DNA of 64,000 bases from Halorubrum trapanicum (GTDB taxonomy: Archaea; Halobacteriota; Halobacteria; Halobacteriales; Haloferacaceae). Of the stretch, positions 24,330 through 33,106 are shown in pieces. The stretch's first letter is position 1; each line of letters opens with the position of its first letter. The stretch lies in NCBI RefSeq assembly GCF_017873555.1, contig NZ_JAGGKE010000003.1, forward strand, positions 124,001 through 188,000, read 5' to 3'. The translations under genes and the position numbers were made by a program. The notes below the pieces were generated by a model, which saw only the letters and a program-made list of their open reading frames with translations, was not told where the DNA came from and made no database searches.

Positions 24330-25133
24330 CTACTCCAGCGTGCCGACGCGGTCGGCGACGTAGCCGAACTGGTCGCGGTAGCCGTTCGGCGACAGCAGCA
24401 CGGGGTAGAACGGCTCGTCCGCGAGCAGGGGTTCGCCGTCGGCGGCCGCGAACCGCTCGCCGGACTCGACGCGCTCGAAGTTGCGCGCGAACACCTCGTA
24501 GGTGTCGGCGGCGGGCTTCGGGATCCGCTCGCGGAGCCGGAACACCGCAACGTCCTCGCGGCCGCCGGCGTCGAGGACGTCGTCGGCGCCGGGCGCGGAG
24601 ATGGCGCCGGTCGCGGCGAGGAACGCGCGGGCCAGCCAGTAGGCGTTGTCCGCGGCGGTCTCGGAGCCTTGGAGGCCGGCCTCCACTTCGAGGGTGTGGG
24701 GATGTTCGATGAGCCGTCCCTCGGTGAACGCGTCGGTCTGGATCACGGCGTCGACCGGGAGGTGCGGCGCGACCGCGCGGGTCACCTCGTCCATCGAGTC
24801 GATGACGGCGAACGGCTCGGCGTACGACTGCGTCGAGTGGATCGCGAGGGTCGTACACCCGGCCAGCGCGTCGAGCAGCTCGACCGCGAGCCGCACCTCG
24901 TGGGCCTCTCCGTCGGGATTCCCCGGGAACACACGGTTGAGGTCGGCGTCGAGGTACCGCTCCCCGGCGTCGAGCGCCGCCTCGTTGGCGACGATCAGCC
25001 GCACCGGCCGCTCGGGGTCGAGGTCGGCGTCGAGCAGGCGCTCGACGGCGCGGGCGCCGCAGGGCTCGTCGCCGTGGATCGCGCCGACGACGGCGACCTC
25101 CGGCTCCCCGTCGCCCAGATCGTGGACTTCCAT
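24330..25133 (-). CDS. Succinylglutamate desuccinylase/aspartoacylase family zinc hydrolase
   Basis: 267 residues. Zinc and substrate motifs of the M14-like AstE/AspA family are present: GAIHGDEPCG (H and E ligands, about 20-29), ADLNRVFPG (the DLNR substrate motif, about 70-78) and LAIHSTQSY (third ligand H). The enzyme deacylates an N-acyl amino acid or a similar amide; the substrate is unknown. The start at 25133 (MEVHDLGDGEPEV) is supported by a CTTATC TATA-like element at 25157-25162; an upstream frame to 25214 would overlap the promoter. The DUF309 gene lies upstream in the same orientation. Confidence 0.88.
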   Translation of the reverse strand: MEVHDLGDGEPEVAVVGAIHGDEPCGARAVERLLDADLDPERPVRLIVANEAALDAGERYLDADLNRVFPGNPDGEAHEVRLAVELLDALAGCTTLAIHSTQSYAEPFAVIDSMDEVTRAVAPHLPVDAVIQTDAFTEGRLIEHPHTLEVEAGLQGSETAADNAYWLARAFLAATGAISAPGADDVLDAGGREDVAVFRLRERIPKPAADTYEVFARNFERVESGERFAAADGEPLLADEPFYPVLLSPNGYRDQFGYVADRVGTLE

Positions 25134-25215
25134 ACGAGGTACAGGTGCGCGGCGGATAAGTGGCGTTCGGTCGGCGGCGGTCGCCGTTCCGTCCTGCCCG
25201 CGCCGACTCGTCACC

Positions 25216-25764
25216 TCAGTGCCCCTCGTCGACCCGCTCCGCGTACTCGTAGTCGGCGGGGTACGCCGGAGGACGCGCGTCGTCGAGGGCGATCCGCCAG
25301 TCGTCGACCGCGGTCGGGTCGTCGAGCGCGGCCCGGAGCGTCTCCCGCACGTCGTCGACGTCGACGCCGTAGAAGTCGCTCGGGACGCCGTCGAGGTACT
25401 GGAGCGCGGTCTCGAACAGCGACCGCATCCCGGCGTCGTTCTCGAAGTCGACGCGCTTGTACGCGCCGGCCGCGACCTGGACCATCCCGTGGAGGAAGGC
25501 GCTCTCGGCCGTGCCGCTCCCGTAGTTGTACCACTCGCTTTCGAAGCAGTCGTGGCTCTCGTGGTAGGCGCCGTCGTTGAACAGCCGCACCCCGTGTTCG
25601 GTCGCGCGCCGCAGCGTCGCGTGTTCCCAGTAACCGCCGATCACGCGTGTGTCGGGCCTCGCAGACGACTCGTCCGTCGCCGCGGCGGGACCGTCGCCCG
25701 CGTGCCACCCGGTCGGGTTCCCGAGCGGCGGGGCGACGCCCGGGTCGCGGGTGTGGTCGTCCAT
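25216..25764 (-). CDS. DUF309 domain protein
   Basis: 182 residues. After about 45 disordered residues comes the DUF309 helical core: [18 protein letters not shown], with the conserved HExHxxxE-like spacing, then [16 protein letters not shown]. Family members are small all-helical proteins of unknown function. The polar histidine/glutamate cluster suggests a possible catalytic or metal-binding role, but none is established. The gene lies 82 nt upstream of the aspartoacylase-like gene and may be read with it. Confidence 0.82.
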   Translation of the reverse strand: MDDHTRDPGVAPPLGNPTGWHAGDGPAAATDESSARPDTRVIGGYWEHATLRRATEHGVRLFNDGAYHESHDCFESEWYNYGSGTAESAFLHGMVQVAAGAYKRVDFENDAGMRSLFETALQYLDGVPSDFYGVDVDDVRETLRAALDDPTAVDDWRIALDDARPPAYPADYEYAERVDEGH

Positions 25765-25900
25765 GTGCGCGCCGTTCGCGCGGGAGCGACCTAACCGTTT
25801 CGCGGTGAGGGGGACAAAACCGGTTCGCGGCGCGGGAGACGGCGCCGGTTCGCGGACGGATCGAACCCTTCTTTCCTCCGGTCGCGCTCACGTCAACCGA

Positions 25901-26782
25901 ATGGACGCCGGACTCCTCTTCGCGCTCGCCGCCGCCGTCGTCTGGGGCGTGTACCTCTTCGCCCTGAAGCGGGCCTTCTCCGGCTACCCGCCCGCCGCGC
26001 TGACGGTGGCGATCAACGTCGCTGCGGTCGGCTGGTTCCTCGCGGGGACCGGACTCACGGTCGGATTCGGCGACGCCGCGGCCGGATTGACCGGACTCGT
26101 CGCCCCCCGACGGTTCGCCGTCGTCGCCGTCACGAGCCTCGGGACGGCGGCGGCCTTCGTCCTCTTCTTGCGCGCCATCGAGGACGGAGCGGTGTCGTAC
26201 GTCGCGCCGATCAACAAGATCGTCCCGATGTTCGTCCTCCCGCTGGAGGTCGGGCTGCTCGGACAGGTGTTAGCGCCGATCCAGGTCGCCGGTGTCGTCG
26301 TCACCACGCTCGCGGTGTACGTCGCGAACTACGAGCCGGGGGACTTCTTCGCGCCGCTCGCGCGGGCCGCCCGCTCGCGACCCGCGCAGCTGGCGCTCGC
26401 GAGCGCGGCCTGCTACGCGGTCGCCGACGTGGGCAAGCGTGTCGCGCTTCAGGAGCTCGCGATCCCCGGGACGCTGTGGGTCCCGCTGCTGCTCGTCGGC
26501 GTCGCGGTCGTACTGCTCCCCGCGGCGGTCCGAAGCCCGATCGACGCGACCCGGCGGGACGTCCCGAAGTTCCTCGCGGTCGGCGCGCTCGTCGCGCTGG
26601 GCGAGCACCTGACGACGGTCGCGTTCGCGGCGCTGCCCGCGAGCGTCGCCTCTCCCGTGATCAACACGCAGGCGATCGTCGCGGTCGTCCTCGGGGGCGT
26701 GCTGCTCGGCGAGCGCCACTTCCGGATCCGGCTCGCCGCGGCCGTCCTCGCGGTCGTCGGCGTCGCGATGATCGCGGGATAG
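25901..26782 (+). CDS. DMT superfamily (EamA) transporter
   Basis: 293 residues with ten hydrophobic segments in two five-helix halves, the EamA drug/metabolite transporter layout. The first half begins LLFALAAAVVWGVYLFALKR, and the internal repeat begins near ALASAACYAVADVGKRVAL, showing the duplication. The conserved end-of-half motif is PVINTQAIVAVVLGGVLLGE. It probably exports or imports a small metabolite across the cell membrane; the substrate cannot be read from sequence. The ATG at 25901 is the first in-frame start before the first helix. Confidence 0.88.
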   Translation: MDAGLLFALAAAVVWGVYLFALKRAFSGYPPAALTVAINVAAVGWFLAGTGLTVGFGDAAAGLTGLVAPRRFAVVAVTSLGTAAAFVLFLRAIEDGAVSYVAPINKIVPMFVLPLEVGLLGQVLAPIQVAGVVVTTLAVYVANYEPGDFFAPLARAARSRPAQLALASAACYAVADVGKRVALQELAIPGTLWVPLLLVGVAVVLLPAAVRSPIDATRRDVPKFLAVGALVALGEHLTTVAFAALPASVASPVINTQAIVAVVLGGVLLGERHFRIRLAAAVLAVVGVAMIAG

Positions 26783-26926
26783 GGGGGGCACGCGGGGTGG
26801 TGAGGCGCGGGATGAGGAGACGCGGCTGAGTCCCATCGAGCGCGGCGAGGCGGTCGTCGTCGCGGAACCGACGACATGAACCGAGAGCGACGAGCCCGTT
26901 CCGCGAACTGGTACCGACATCGGGAA

Positions 26927-26935
26927 TCCTTATAA
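26927..26935 (+). promoter_or_regulatory. TATA box of the first R-M island
   Basis: CCTTATAAC lies 28-36 nt upstream of the ATG at 26963 in the 180-nt gap after the DMT gene, in a stretch where A+T content begins to rise. No other feature was seen in that gap. Confidence 0.5.
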
Positions 26936-26962
26936 CCGATAGCGAACCAACTCAAACCACGT

Positions 26963-27847
26963 ATGGCCAAGGCGCTTCCATTTCGCTGGTACGGCGGTAA
27001 ATACAGCCACCTCGATTTTATACTCTCACAGCTTCCGCAGACGCACCAGTACGTGGAGCCGTTCGGCGGAAGCGCCGCAGTCCTCATCAACCGGGAGCCG
27101 AGCCCGGTCGAGACGTACAACGACCTCGACGGGGACGTGGTGACGTTCTTCAAGGTTCTCCGCGAGAACAGAGACGAGCTCCTGGAAAACATCGCGCTGA
27201 CGCCGTTCAGCCGGGAGGAACTCGCACACGCCGTCGAACAACAAAACAACGATGAGTTGAGCGACATGGAGCAGGCCCGGTTGTTCTTCGTCCGGGCGGG
27301 ACAGACCCGGTCCGGGTTGGCTCAGGAAGCCACTCCAGGGCGATGGGCGTACTGTAAATCCACCTCGCGTCGGGACATGTCCGGAGCGGTCTCCCGCTGG
27401 CACGGGCGGCTCGAACAGCTGTACGATGTTGCGGACCGGCTTCGTCGGGTTCAGATCGAGAACAAGCCCGCCATCGAGGTCATCGAGCGTCACGACGACG
27501 AAGAGACCCTCTTCTACTGCGACCCGCCGTACCCGCACGAGACGAGAGGCGACACCAACTCGTACGGTCACGAGATGACGGACGACGACCACCGAGAGTT
27601 AGCCGAGGTCCTCCGGAACGCGGAGGGGAAGGTCGCCGTGTCGGGGTACAAATGCGACCTGTACGAAGAGGTGTTCGAGGAGTACGGGTGGAACCGGGTC
27701 GACGCCGAGGAGAAGACGATGCACACGACGAAAGACCAGCGGCAGGAGAGCCTCTGGTTGAACTACGAGCCGCCGAACCGCGATGTCGACCCCGGTCTCG
27801 ACAAGGACGCCGACCAGCAAACCCTGCTCGAAGCGTCGGACGAGTAG
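26963..27847 (+). CDS. D12-class DNA adenine N6-methyltransferase
   Basis: 294 residues. The D12 (Dam-like) motifs occur in order: FRWYGGKYSHLD (motif X, residues 7-18), YVEPFGGSAAVLINR (SAM-binding motif I, about 30-44), TYNDLDGDVVTFF, and the catalytic motif IV DPPY in FYCDPPYPHETRG (about 190). It transfers a methyl group from SAM to adenine N6 in an unknown recognition sequence. It is followed after 74 nt by a restriction endonuclease-like gene, so it is the protective half of a type II R-M system. Base composition is less G+C-rich than flanking genes, consistent with horizontal transfer. Confidence 0.92.
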   Translation: MAKALPFRWYGGKYSHLDFILSQLPQTHQYVEPFGGSAAVLINREPSPVETYNDLDGDVVTFFKVLRENRDELLENIALTPFSREELAHAVEQQNNDELSDMEQARLFFVRAGQTRSGLAQEATPGRWAYCKSTSRRDMSGAVSRWHGRLEQLYDVADRLRRVQIENKPAIEVIERHDDEETLFYCDPPYPHETRGDTNSYGHEMTDDDHRELAEVLRNAEGKVAVSGYKCDLYEEVFEEYGWNRVDAEEKTMHTTKDQRQESLWLNYEPPNRDVDPGLDKDADQQTLLEASDE

Positions 27848-27921
27848 ATACCTCTCTTCTTCCTTTGTATCGGTTTTAGCCGACATTTGTTATTTCTGCG
27901 CCATATCGGAACCATGAGCCG

Positions 27922-29016
27922 GTGTCTGATTTGGCGGAAGAAAATGTCAGTCCTGAAGCGGCCTCGGAGATCCTGAACCGCGAGTGGAAGCATGTTCTGT
28001 CCGACGACGCGACCGAGTACGTCGACGACTCGTTCGTCCAGTCGAACGTACGCGACGTGTTAACCGATTCGAGCAAGACGTATCGGTACATACTGGTGAA
28101 CGCCGCCCTCTCGAAGGCGGCGAATCCCGAGATCCACTATCGGGCGCTACAGGCGGGCTCCTCGCTCGACGGGGCGTACGACGCCCGCTCCGTCGCACAC
28201 AAGGCCCTCGTTCCGTGGGAAAAAGATCACGGCGAGCGGCTCGGCGGCAGTCCGGAGCCCTTCGTGAACAATCCCGCTCGCCATCCCGAGGTCGACACCG
28301 GCAACCGCGCCCGCTCCAGTCGGAAACAGGAGCGGCTCTACAACCTCTTACAGCGGCTGGAGGACAAAGTCGCGCAGGGCGCCCTCGAACCCACCGACGT
28401 CCTCCGGGAGACCTTACAAGCGGTTTCCGAGTTGGAATCGAAGACGGTCGAGTTCGAGTCCCCGTCTGCCGCGCCGTACGAGCTAATCGCGGACAAAATA
28501 GAGCGGTACATAACCGAATCCGGAAACGGCGAGCGGCTTCCCGCCGTCGTCGCGGGCATCGTCCGGACGTACTACGACCACGCGGGAGGGGAGGACTGGC
28601 GGGTGGACTGCGAGCACGCCAACGTCTCCGACGAGTTCTCGAACGCGGCGGGCGACGTTGAAATCTTCCGCGGTGATGCGTTACACAAAGCGATTGAGGT
28701 CAAGGACAAGCCGGCCACTCGAAGCTCCGTTCAACACGCCGTCGAGAAGGGCCGGCTGAACGAGCTCGGGGAGTATCTGTTCGTTCTGGGTGCCGGGTTT
28801 CGCTCCGGCGAGGAGCGTGACGCGCGGCAAGCGGCCGAAGACGCGCCCATCGAACTCATTTTTATTACTCCCGAAGAGCTTCTGGGGACGCTGAAGCTCG
28901 TCGACGACGCCGATCGGCTCTCCTTCCTCGAGGCGGTCGGTGAGTTCCTGAACGACATGCGAGCGAACCAGTCGAACAAGAGGGCGTTCACGGAGTTAGT
29001 CGATTCCATCGACTGA
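27922..29016 (+). CDS. Putative type II restriction endonuclease, SacI-family-like
   Basis: 364 residues. The segment GAYDARSVAHKALVPWEKD followed by LGGSPEPFVNNPARHPE resembles, from memory, the N-terminal signature of the SacI restriction endonuclease family. A PD-(D/E)XK-like site is visible as GDVEIF then KAIEVKDKP (about residues 253-270): D...EVK. It lies directly behind the D12 methylase, as expected for a cognate nuclease. The start is GTG 27922; the nearby ATG at 27914 is in another frame that closes after 20 codons. Whether it cuts GAGCTC is not known: that hexamer is present several times in the window. Confidence 0.65.
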   Translation: MSDLAEENVSPEAASEILNREWKHVLSDDATEYVDDSFVQSNVRDVLTDSSKTYRYILVNAALSKAANPEIHYRALQAGSSLDGAYDARSVAHKALVPWEKDHGERLGGSPEPFVNNPARHPEVDTGNRARSSRKQERLYNLLQRLEDKVAQGALEPTDVLRETLQAVSELESKTVEFESPSAAPYELIADKIERYITESGNGERLPAVVAGIVRTYYDHAGGEDWRVDCEHANVSDEFSNAAGDVEIFRGDALHKAIEVKDKPATRSSVQHAVEKGRLNELGEYLFVLGAGFRSGEERDARQAAEDAPIELIFITPEELLGTLKLVDDADRLSFLEAVGEFLNDMRANQSNKRAFTELVDSID

Positions 29017-29076
29017 CTATGTCGTCTGTAACCGATATAATGTAAATAACGGATACAACCGAACCAGACAGACGTC

Positions 29077-29322
29077 GTGTCTCTCATCGGCGAAACCAAA
29101 CTTCGGATACTGCGTCTTCTCGATGACGCCCCGTCTCACGGGTACAAGATACACAAGGAAATCGGCGTCACCACGTCGACCGTCTACCAGCACCTCAACG
29201 AGCTTGAAGCGGCGGGGATGATCGAACCGCACTCCGTCGACGGCGACACGCGAACTCGAACGGAGTACACCCTCACCGATGACGGGCGTCAGTTGCTCGA
29301 TCTGCTCTCGCAAGACGAGTAA
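29077..29322 (+). CDS. PadR-like winged-helix regulator, R-M associated
   Basis: 81 residues, a single winged helix: LRILRLLDDAPSHGYKIHKE, then the recognition region TTSTVYQHLNELEAAGMIE and the wing RTRTEYTLTDDGRQLLDLL. It resembles PadR/ArsR-type regulators reduced to the DNA-binding part. Its place 60 nt after the nuclease gene suggests a controller protein that times nuclease expression, by analogy to R-M C proteins, which have a different (HTH_3) fold. It starts at GTG 29077, with a TGTAAATAAC TATA candidate at 29041-29050. Confidence 0.78.
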   Translation: MSLIGETKLRILRLLDDAPSHGYKIHKEIGVTTSTVYQHLNELEAAGMIEPHSVDGDTRTRTEYTLTDDGRQLLDLLSQDE

Positions 29323-29483
29323 CGAAGTCTTGTGGAACGTATACGCCCGACAACGCACGAGACAGTCCGTCGTTTACCTGATTCTCCTGGCGGTTTCCGG
29401 CCGCGTTTCGGAACTCGCGCACAGGGTCTACGAACCCGAATCGGAGGCTTAAACCTTCATCAGGGTATTTGTCCCGAGTGCGT

Positions 29484-29567
29484 GCGAGGGTAGCCAAGCC
29501 CGGAAACGGCGGCGGACTCAAGATCCGCTCCTGTAGAGGTCCGTGGGTTCAAATCCCTCCCCTCGCA
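29484..29567 (+). tRNA. tRNA-Leu (anticodon CAA)
   Basis: 84 nt. The acceptor GCGAGGG (29484-29490) pairs with CCCTCGC (29560-29566), discriminator A at 29567, CCA not encoded. The anticodon arm is GCGGA-CTCAAGA-TCCGC, giving CAA, which reads UUG. It has a long variable arm as expected of tRNA-Leu. The T arm GTGGG-TTCAAAT-CCCTC has one T-T mismatch in the stem. CTTAAACC at about 29447-29454 is a TATA candidate at the right distance. The tRNA lies just after the first R-M island. Confidence 0.93.
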
Positions 29568-29672
29568 TCGCCGGGGTCCACCCCCCGTGATGCGGAAGAC
29601 GCTCTCGGAGCGCTCTTCCCTCGCAAAACTTCATTCGAACGCCGCGAGCGACTGCTATCTCAAATTCCTGCG

Positions 29673-29917
29673 GTGGCGCGTGCCTCCGAGCGCCCTGTAG
29701 GCGCGAGGAGCACGCGCGAGGGAGTCGGTGGTCCGGAGCGAAGCGGAGGACCACCGACGAGGCTGGGGAGGCGTGAGGTGCGGTTGCTGTGCGGGGCGGG
29801 ACTCAAAGGGGCAGCCGTGAGGACGAAGCCCGGCGCAGTAAGCACCGCAGGGAGCGAGTAGAACGAGCGACTGAGGAGCGCAGCAAGCCGCGCGAGTCCT
29901 CGCGGCTGGGGCTTTGG
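29673..29917 (-). repeat. Structured repeat, copy 2 (possible RNA gene)
   Basis: About 245 nt, homologous to 18303-18467. The outer stem GCGCGTGC/GCACGCGC (29676-29683 with 29710-29717) is identical, but the inner hairpin is GCGCC-CTGTA-GGCGC instead of GCGCCC-GAA-GGGCGC. The second hairpin is an 11-bp perfect stem GTCGGTGGTCC/GGACCACCGAC (29724-29758), with bases different from copy 1 yet fully paired. The third stem GCCGTGAGGA (29812-29821) pairs, with one G-T wobble, to TCCTCGCGGC (29897-29906), enclosing about 75 nt not present in copy 1. Linkers are nearly identical to copy 1. Confidence 0.7.
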
Positions 29918-29944
29918 CGGTGTTGCCGCCGATCCGCCAGCACT

Positions 29945-29955
29945 CATTTATAAGC
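29945..29955 (-). promoter_or_regulatory. Candidate TATA box of structured repeat copy 2
   Basis: Minus-strand GCTTATAAATG lies about 30 nt before the repeat's CCAAAGCCCC edge, the same arrangement as at copy 1. It could also be read on the plus strand (ATTTATAAG), but no gene starts 25 nt downstream on that strand. Confidence 0.45.
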
Positions 29956-30152
29956 GAGCGGCAGAGGCCTTGGAGACGTTCGCGGGCTCCCCGCCCAACG
30001 ATTTGTAGATAACCCCCCGGCACGACGCAGGCATCTCTCACGCCGCCACGACCAACCGCTCAACAGCGTATTGACACGTCCGAAAACGACACGAACGTCC
30101 AGCAAAGTCCGGGGTCCGAAACGGTTTTGACCCGGCCTGCCGGACGGTCGAT
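29956..30152. other. Intergenic region before pyrG, no further element recognised
   Basis: Between the second structured repeat and pyrG I see no open frame with haloarchaeal features. A short self-complementary CCGGCCTGCCGG-like stretch lies just before the pyrG start (about 30132-30143), and GGTTTTGACC at 30123-30132 is a weak TATA candidate for pyrG. Confidence 0.4.
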
Positions 30153-31808
30153 ATGCCAGCAGATCCCGACACGGGGTACGACCCCTCGCTGGGTCGGAAG
30201 TTCGTGTTCGTCACGGGCGGTGTGATGTCCGGGCTGGGCAAGGGCATCACCGCCGCCAGCACCGGGCGCCTTCTCGCCAACGCGGGCTTCGACGTCACCG
30301 CGGTCAAGGTGGACCCCTACCTCAACGTCGACGCCGGGACGATGAACCCGTACGAGCACGGCGAGGTGTACGTCCTCAAGGACGGCGGCGAGGTCGACCT
30401 CGATCTGGGCAACTACGAGCGCTTCCTCGGCACCGACATGACGTTCGATCACAACGTCACCACGGGGAAGACGTACGAGCACGTCATCGAGCGCGAGCGC
30501 GCCGGCGACTACCTCGGCAAGACCGTCCAGATCATCCCCCACGTCACCGACGACATCAAGCGCCGGATCCGCGAGGCCGCCGAGGGGTCGGACGTCTGTC
30601 TCGTCGAGATCGGCGGGACGGTCGGCGACATCGAGTCGATGCCGTTCCTCGAAGCGCTCCGCCAGTTCGCCCACGAGGAGGACGACGAGGACATCCTCTT
30701 CACCCACGTCACGCTCGTCCCCTACTCGAAGAACGGCGAGCAGAAGACGAAGCCCACCCAGCACTCCGTGAAGGAACTGCGCTCGATCGGGCTTCAGCCG
30801 GACATCCTCGTCGGGCGATCCGAGGACCGGCTGGACCCGGAGACGAAAGAGAAGATCGCCTTATTCTGCGACGTGCCCACGGACGCCGTCTTCTCGAACC
30901 CGGACGTCGAGGACATCTACCACGTCCCGCTGATGGTCGAAGACGAGGGGTTAGACGAGTACGTGATGGAGCGGCTCGGTCTCGTCGACGAGGCGCTCCC
31001 GAAGGCGGACCGCTCGACCGAGTGGCGCGACCTGGTCACGCGCGACCGCGACCGCGAGATCGACGTGGCGCTCGTCGGGAAGTACGCCCTCGAAGACGCG
31101 TACATGTCGATCCACGAGGCGCTGAAACACGCAGGGATCCAGACCGAGACCGAGGTGAACGTGCTGTGGGTCGACGCCGACGAGACCAGCGCGGAACACG
31201 AGAAGCGCCTCGCCGAGGCGGACGCCGTCGTCGTCCCCGGCGGCTTCGGCTCCCGGGGGACCGACGGGAAGATCGAGGCGATCCGCTACGCCCGCGAGAA
31301 CGACGTGCCGTTCCTCGGGCTCTGCCTGGGCTTCCAGATGGCGGTCGTCGAGCACGCGCGCAACGTCCTCGGTCTCTCTGACGCCCATTCCGCGGAGATC
31401 GACCCCGACACGCCCCACCCGGTCATCGACCTGCTCCCCGACCAGTACGAGACGGAGGACATGGGCGGGACGATGCGGCTCGGTGCCCACGAGACCGACA
31501 TCGAGCCGGGCACGCTCGCGGCGCGGGTGTACGGCGCCGACGCCTGTACCGAGCGCCACCGCCACCGCTACGAGGTGAACCCCGAGTACATCGACGCGCT
31601 GGAGGCCGACGGCCTCGTCTTCTCCGGGCGCGCCGACAACCGGATGGAGATCTTAGAGCGCCCGGCCCACCCGTTCTTCTTCGGGACGCAGGCGCACCCC
31701 GAGTTCCGGTCGCGGCCGGACCGCGCGAGTCCCCCGTTCGTCTCTCTCGTCGAGGCGGCGCTGGAATCGACGGACACAACCGAGCGGAACGCGGACGTGA
31801 GGCTATAG
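30153..31808 (+). CDS. pyrG: CTP synthase
   Basis: 551 residues, full length. The N-terminal synthetase domain has the P-loop-like [18 protein letters not shown] (about 14-31) and [20 protein letters not shown]. The C-terminal class I glutamine amidotransferase has the nucleophile in [10 protein letters not shown] and the terminal [10 protein letters not shown] with its His-Glu pair. It makes CTP from UTP, ATP and glutamine, the last step of pyrimidine synthesis. It is first in an operon; its TAG (31806-31808) is immediately followed by the guaAb ATG at 31809, tying CTP and GMP synthesis together. Confidence 0.97.
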   Translation: MPADPDTGYDPSLGRKFVFVTGGVMSGLGKGITAASTGRLLANAGFDVTAVKVDPYLNVDAGTMNPYEHGEVYVLKDGGEVDLDLGNYERFLGTDMTFDHNVTTGKTYEHVIERERAGDYLGKTVQIIPHVTDDIKRRIREAAEGSDVCLVEIGGTVGDIESMPFLEALRQFAHEEDDEDILFTHVTLVPYSKNGEQKTKPTQHSVKELRSIGLQPDILVGRSEDRLDPETKEKIALFCDVPTDAVFSNPDVEDIYHVPLMVEDEGLDEYVMERLGLVDEALPKADRSTEWRDLVTRDRDREIDVALVGKYALEDAYMSIHEALKHAGIQTETEVNVLWVDADETSAEHEKRLAEADAVVVPGGFGSRGTDGKIEAIRYARENDVPFLGLCLGFQMAVVEHARNVLGLSDAHSAEIDPDTPHPVIDLLPDQYETEDMGGTMRLGAHETDIEPGTLAARVYGADACTERHRHRYEVNPEYIDALEADGLVFSGRADNRMEILERPAHPFFFGTQAHPEFRSRPDRASPPFVSLVEAALESTDTTERNADVRL

Positions 31809-32726
31809 ATGGTCGAGACGGAGGAATTCATCGCGGAGGCGAAAGCGGAGATCCGGGAGGCGATCGGCGACGCGAACGCCGTGATCGCCCTCTCGGGCGG
31901 CGTCGACTCCTCGGTCGCGGCGACGCTCGCGTACGAGGCGGTCGGCGACCAGCTCACCCCCGTCTACGTCGACACGGGGCTGATGCGGAAGGGGGAGACC
32001 GAAGAGATCCGCGACACCTTCTCGTTCATGGAGTCGCTGCGGGTGATCGAGGCGCAAGACCGGTTCTTCGACCGCCTCGAAGGCGTCACCGACCCCGAGG
32101 AGAAGCGCCACGTCATCGGCGAGGGGTTCATCGACGAGTTCGAGACGGTCGCGCGCGACGTCGACGCCGACTACCTCGTTCAGGGGACGATCTACCCCGA
32201 CCGGATCGAGTCGGAGGGGAACATCAAGTCGCACCACAACGTCGGCGGGCTCCCCGAGGTCGTCGACTTCGAGGGGATCGTCGAGCCGGTCCGCGACCTC
32301 TACAAGGACGAGGTCCGCGAGGTCGCCCGCGCGCTCGGCTTAGAGGAGATCATCTCCGAGCGGATGCCGTTCCCCGGTCCCGGGCTCGCCGTCCGGATCG
32401 TCGGCGAGGTGACGCCGGAGAAGGCGGCCGTCGCCCGCGAGGCGACCCACGTCGTCGAGGAGGAACTGGCGGAGTACGACCCGTGGCAGGCGTTCGCCGC
32501 GGTCCTCGGGAAGGCGACGGGCGTCAAGGGCGACAACCGCGTCCACGGCTGGGTGGTCGCGGTGCGCTCCGTCGAGAGCCGCGACGGGATGACCGCCCGC
32601 GCGCAGGAGCTGGACTGGAGCACGCTCCAGCGGATCCAGAGCCGGATCACCGGCGAGAACGAGAACGTGGCGCGCGTGGTGTACGACGTGACCCACAAGC
32701 CGCCCGCGACGATCGAGTACGAGTGA
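31809..32726 (+). CDS. guaAb: GMP synthase subunit B (PP-loop ATPase and dimerisation domain)
   Basis: 305 residues. The ATP pyrophosphatase P-loop is [15 protein letters not shown] (about 27-41), [11 protein letters not shown] follows, and the C-terminal dimerisation domain ends in [10 protein letters not shown], typical of GuaA. It aminates XMP to GMP using ammonia from a separate glutaminase subunit, since archaea split GuaA into two chains; subunit A is not in this window. There is zero spacing to pyrG, and it overlaps the next gene as ATGA. Confidence 0.95.
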   Translation: MVETEEFIAEAKAEIREAIGDANAVIALSGGVDSSVAATLAYEAVGDQLTPVYVDTGLMRKGETEEIRDTFSFMESLRVIEAQDRFFDRLEGVTDPEEKRHVIGEGFIDEFETVARDVDADYLVQGTIYPDRIESEGNIKSHHNVGGLPEVVDFEGIVEPVRDLYKDEVREVARALGLEEIISERMPFPGPGLAVRIVGEVTPEKAAVAREATHVVEEELAEYDPWQAFAAVLGKATGVKGDNRVHGWVVAVRSVESRDGMTARAQELDWSTLQRIQSRITGENENVARVVYDVTHKPPATIEYE

Positions 32727-33106
32727 TGGCGGGGACCCACGCCCGGCCCGACGGCGGTCGCGCCGCGGGACCGATCGCCGTCGTCGCCGGGTCCGACCAG
32801 AACGGTCTCGGCGAGGAGCTCGCCGCGCTCGGCGTCGAGATCCGCCGCATCGACGGTCTCGTCACGGCGACGAAACTCGAGGGAACCGGGATCGCCGACG
32901 CCGCCTACTTCGTCCTCACCGACGTCGAGGAGGCGACCGGGATCCCGGTCGCGAAGGAGCTGAACCCGAACGTCCGGGTCGTCACCTACGCGAGCCGGTC
33001 GCTGCCGGAGTTCGTCGCGACGGTCGCCGACCTCGCGGTCGACCCCGACCTGCTGGACGCCGCGACGGTCGCCGAGGAGCTGACGGGCGACGACTCGGAA
33101 GCGTGA
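32726..33106 (+). CDS. Haloarchaeal conserved protein in the pyrG-guaAb operon
   Basis: 126 residues, Rossmann-like alternation: GPIAVVAGSDQNGLGEELAA, then VEIRRIDGLVTATKL, AAYFVLTDVEEATGIPVAKE, and VRVVTYASRSLPEFVAT. It looks like a small TrkA-N/NAD-binding or receiver-like fold without identifiable catalytic residues. I know it only as a conserved haloarchaeal companion of guaAb. It overlaps guaAb (ATGA) and the glutaredoxin-like gene (GTGA), so it is translationally coupled on both sides. Confidence 0.75.
   Translation: MAGTHARPDGGRAAGPIAVVAGSDQNGLGEELAALGVEIRRIDGLVTATKLEGTGIADAAYFVLTDVEEATGIPVAKELNPNVRVVTYASRSLPEFVATVADLAVDPDLLDAATVAEELTGDDSEA

Noticed and set aside
26963-29567. tRNA-Leu as the integration target of the first R-M island
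   Set aside because: The island lies on the 5' side of the tRNA and no duplicate of the tRNA 3' end was seen at its far edge.
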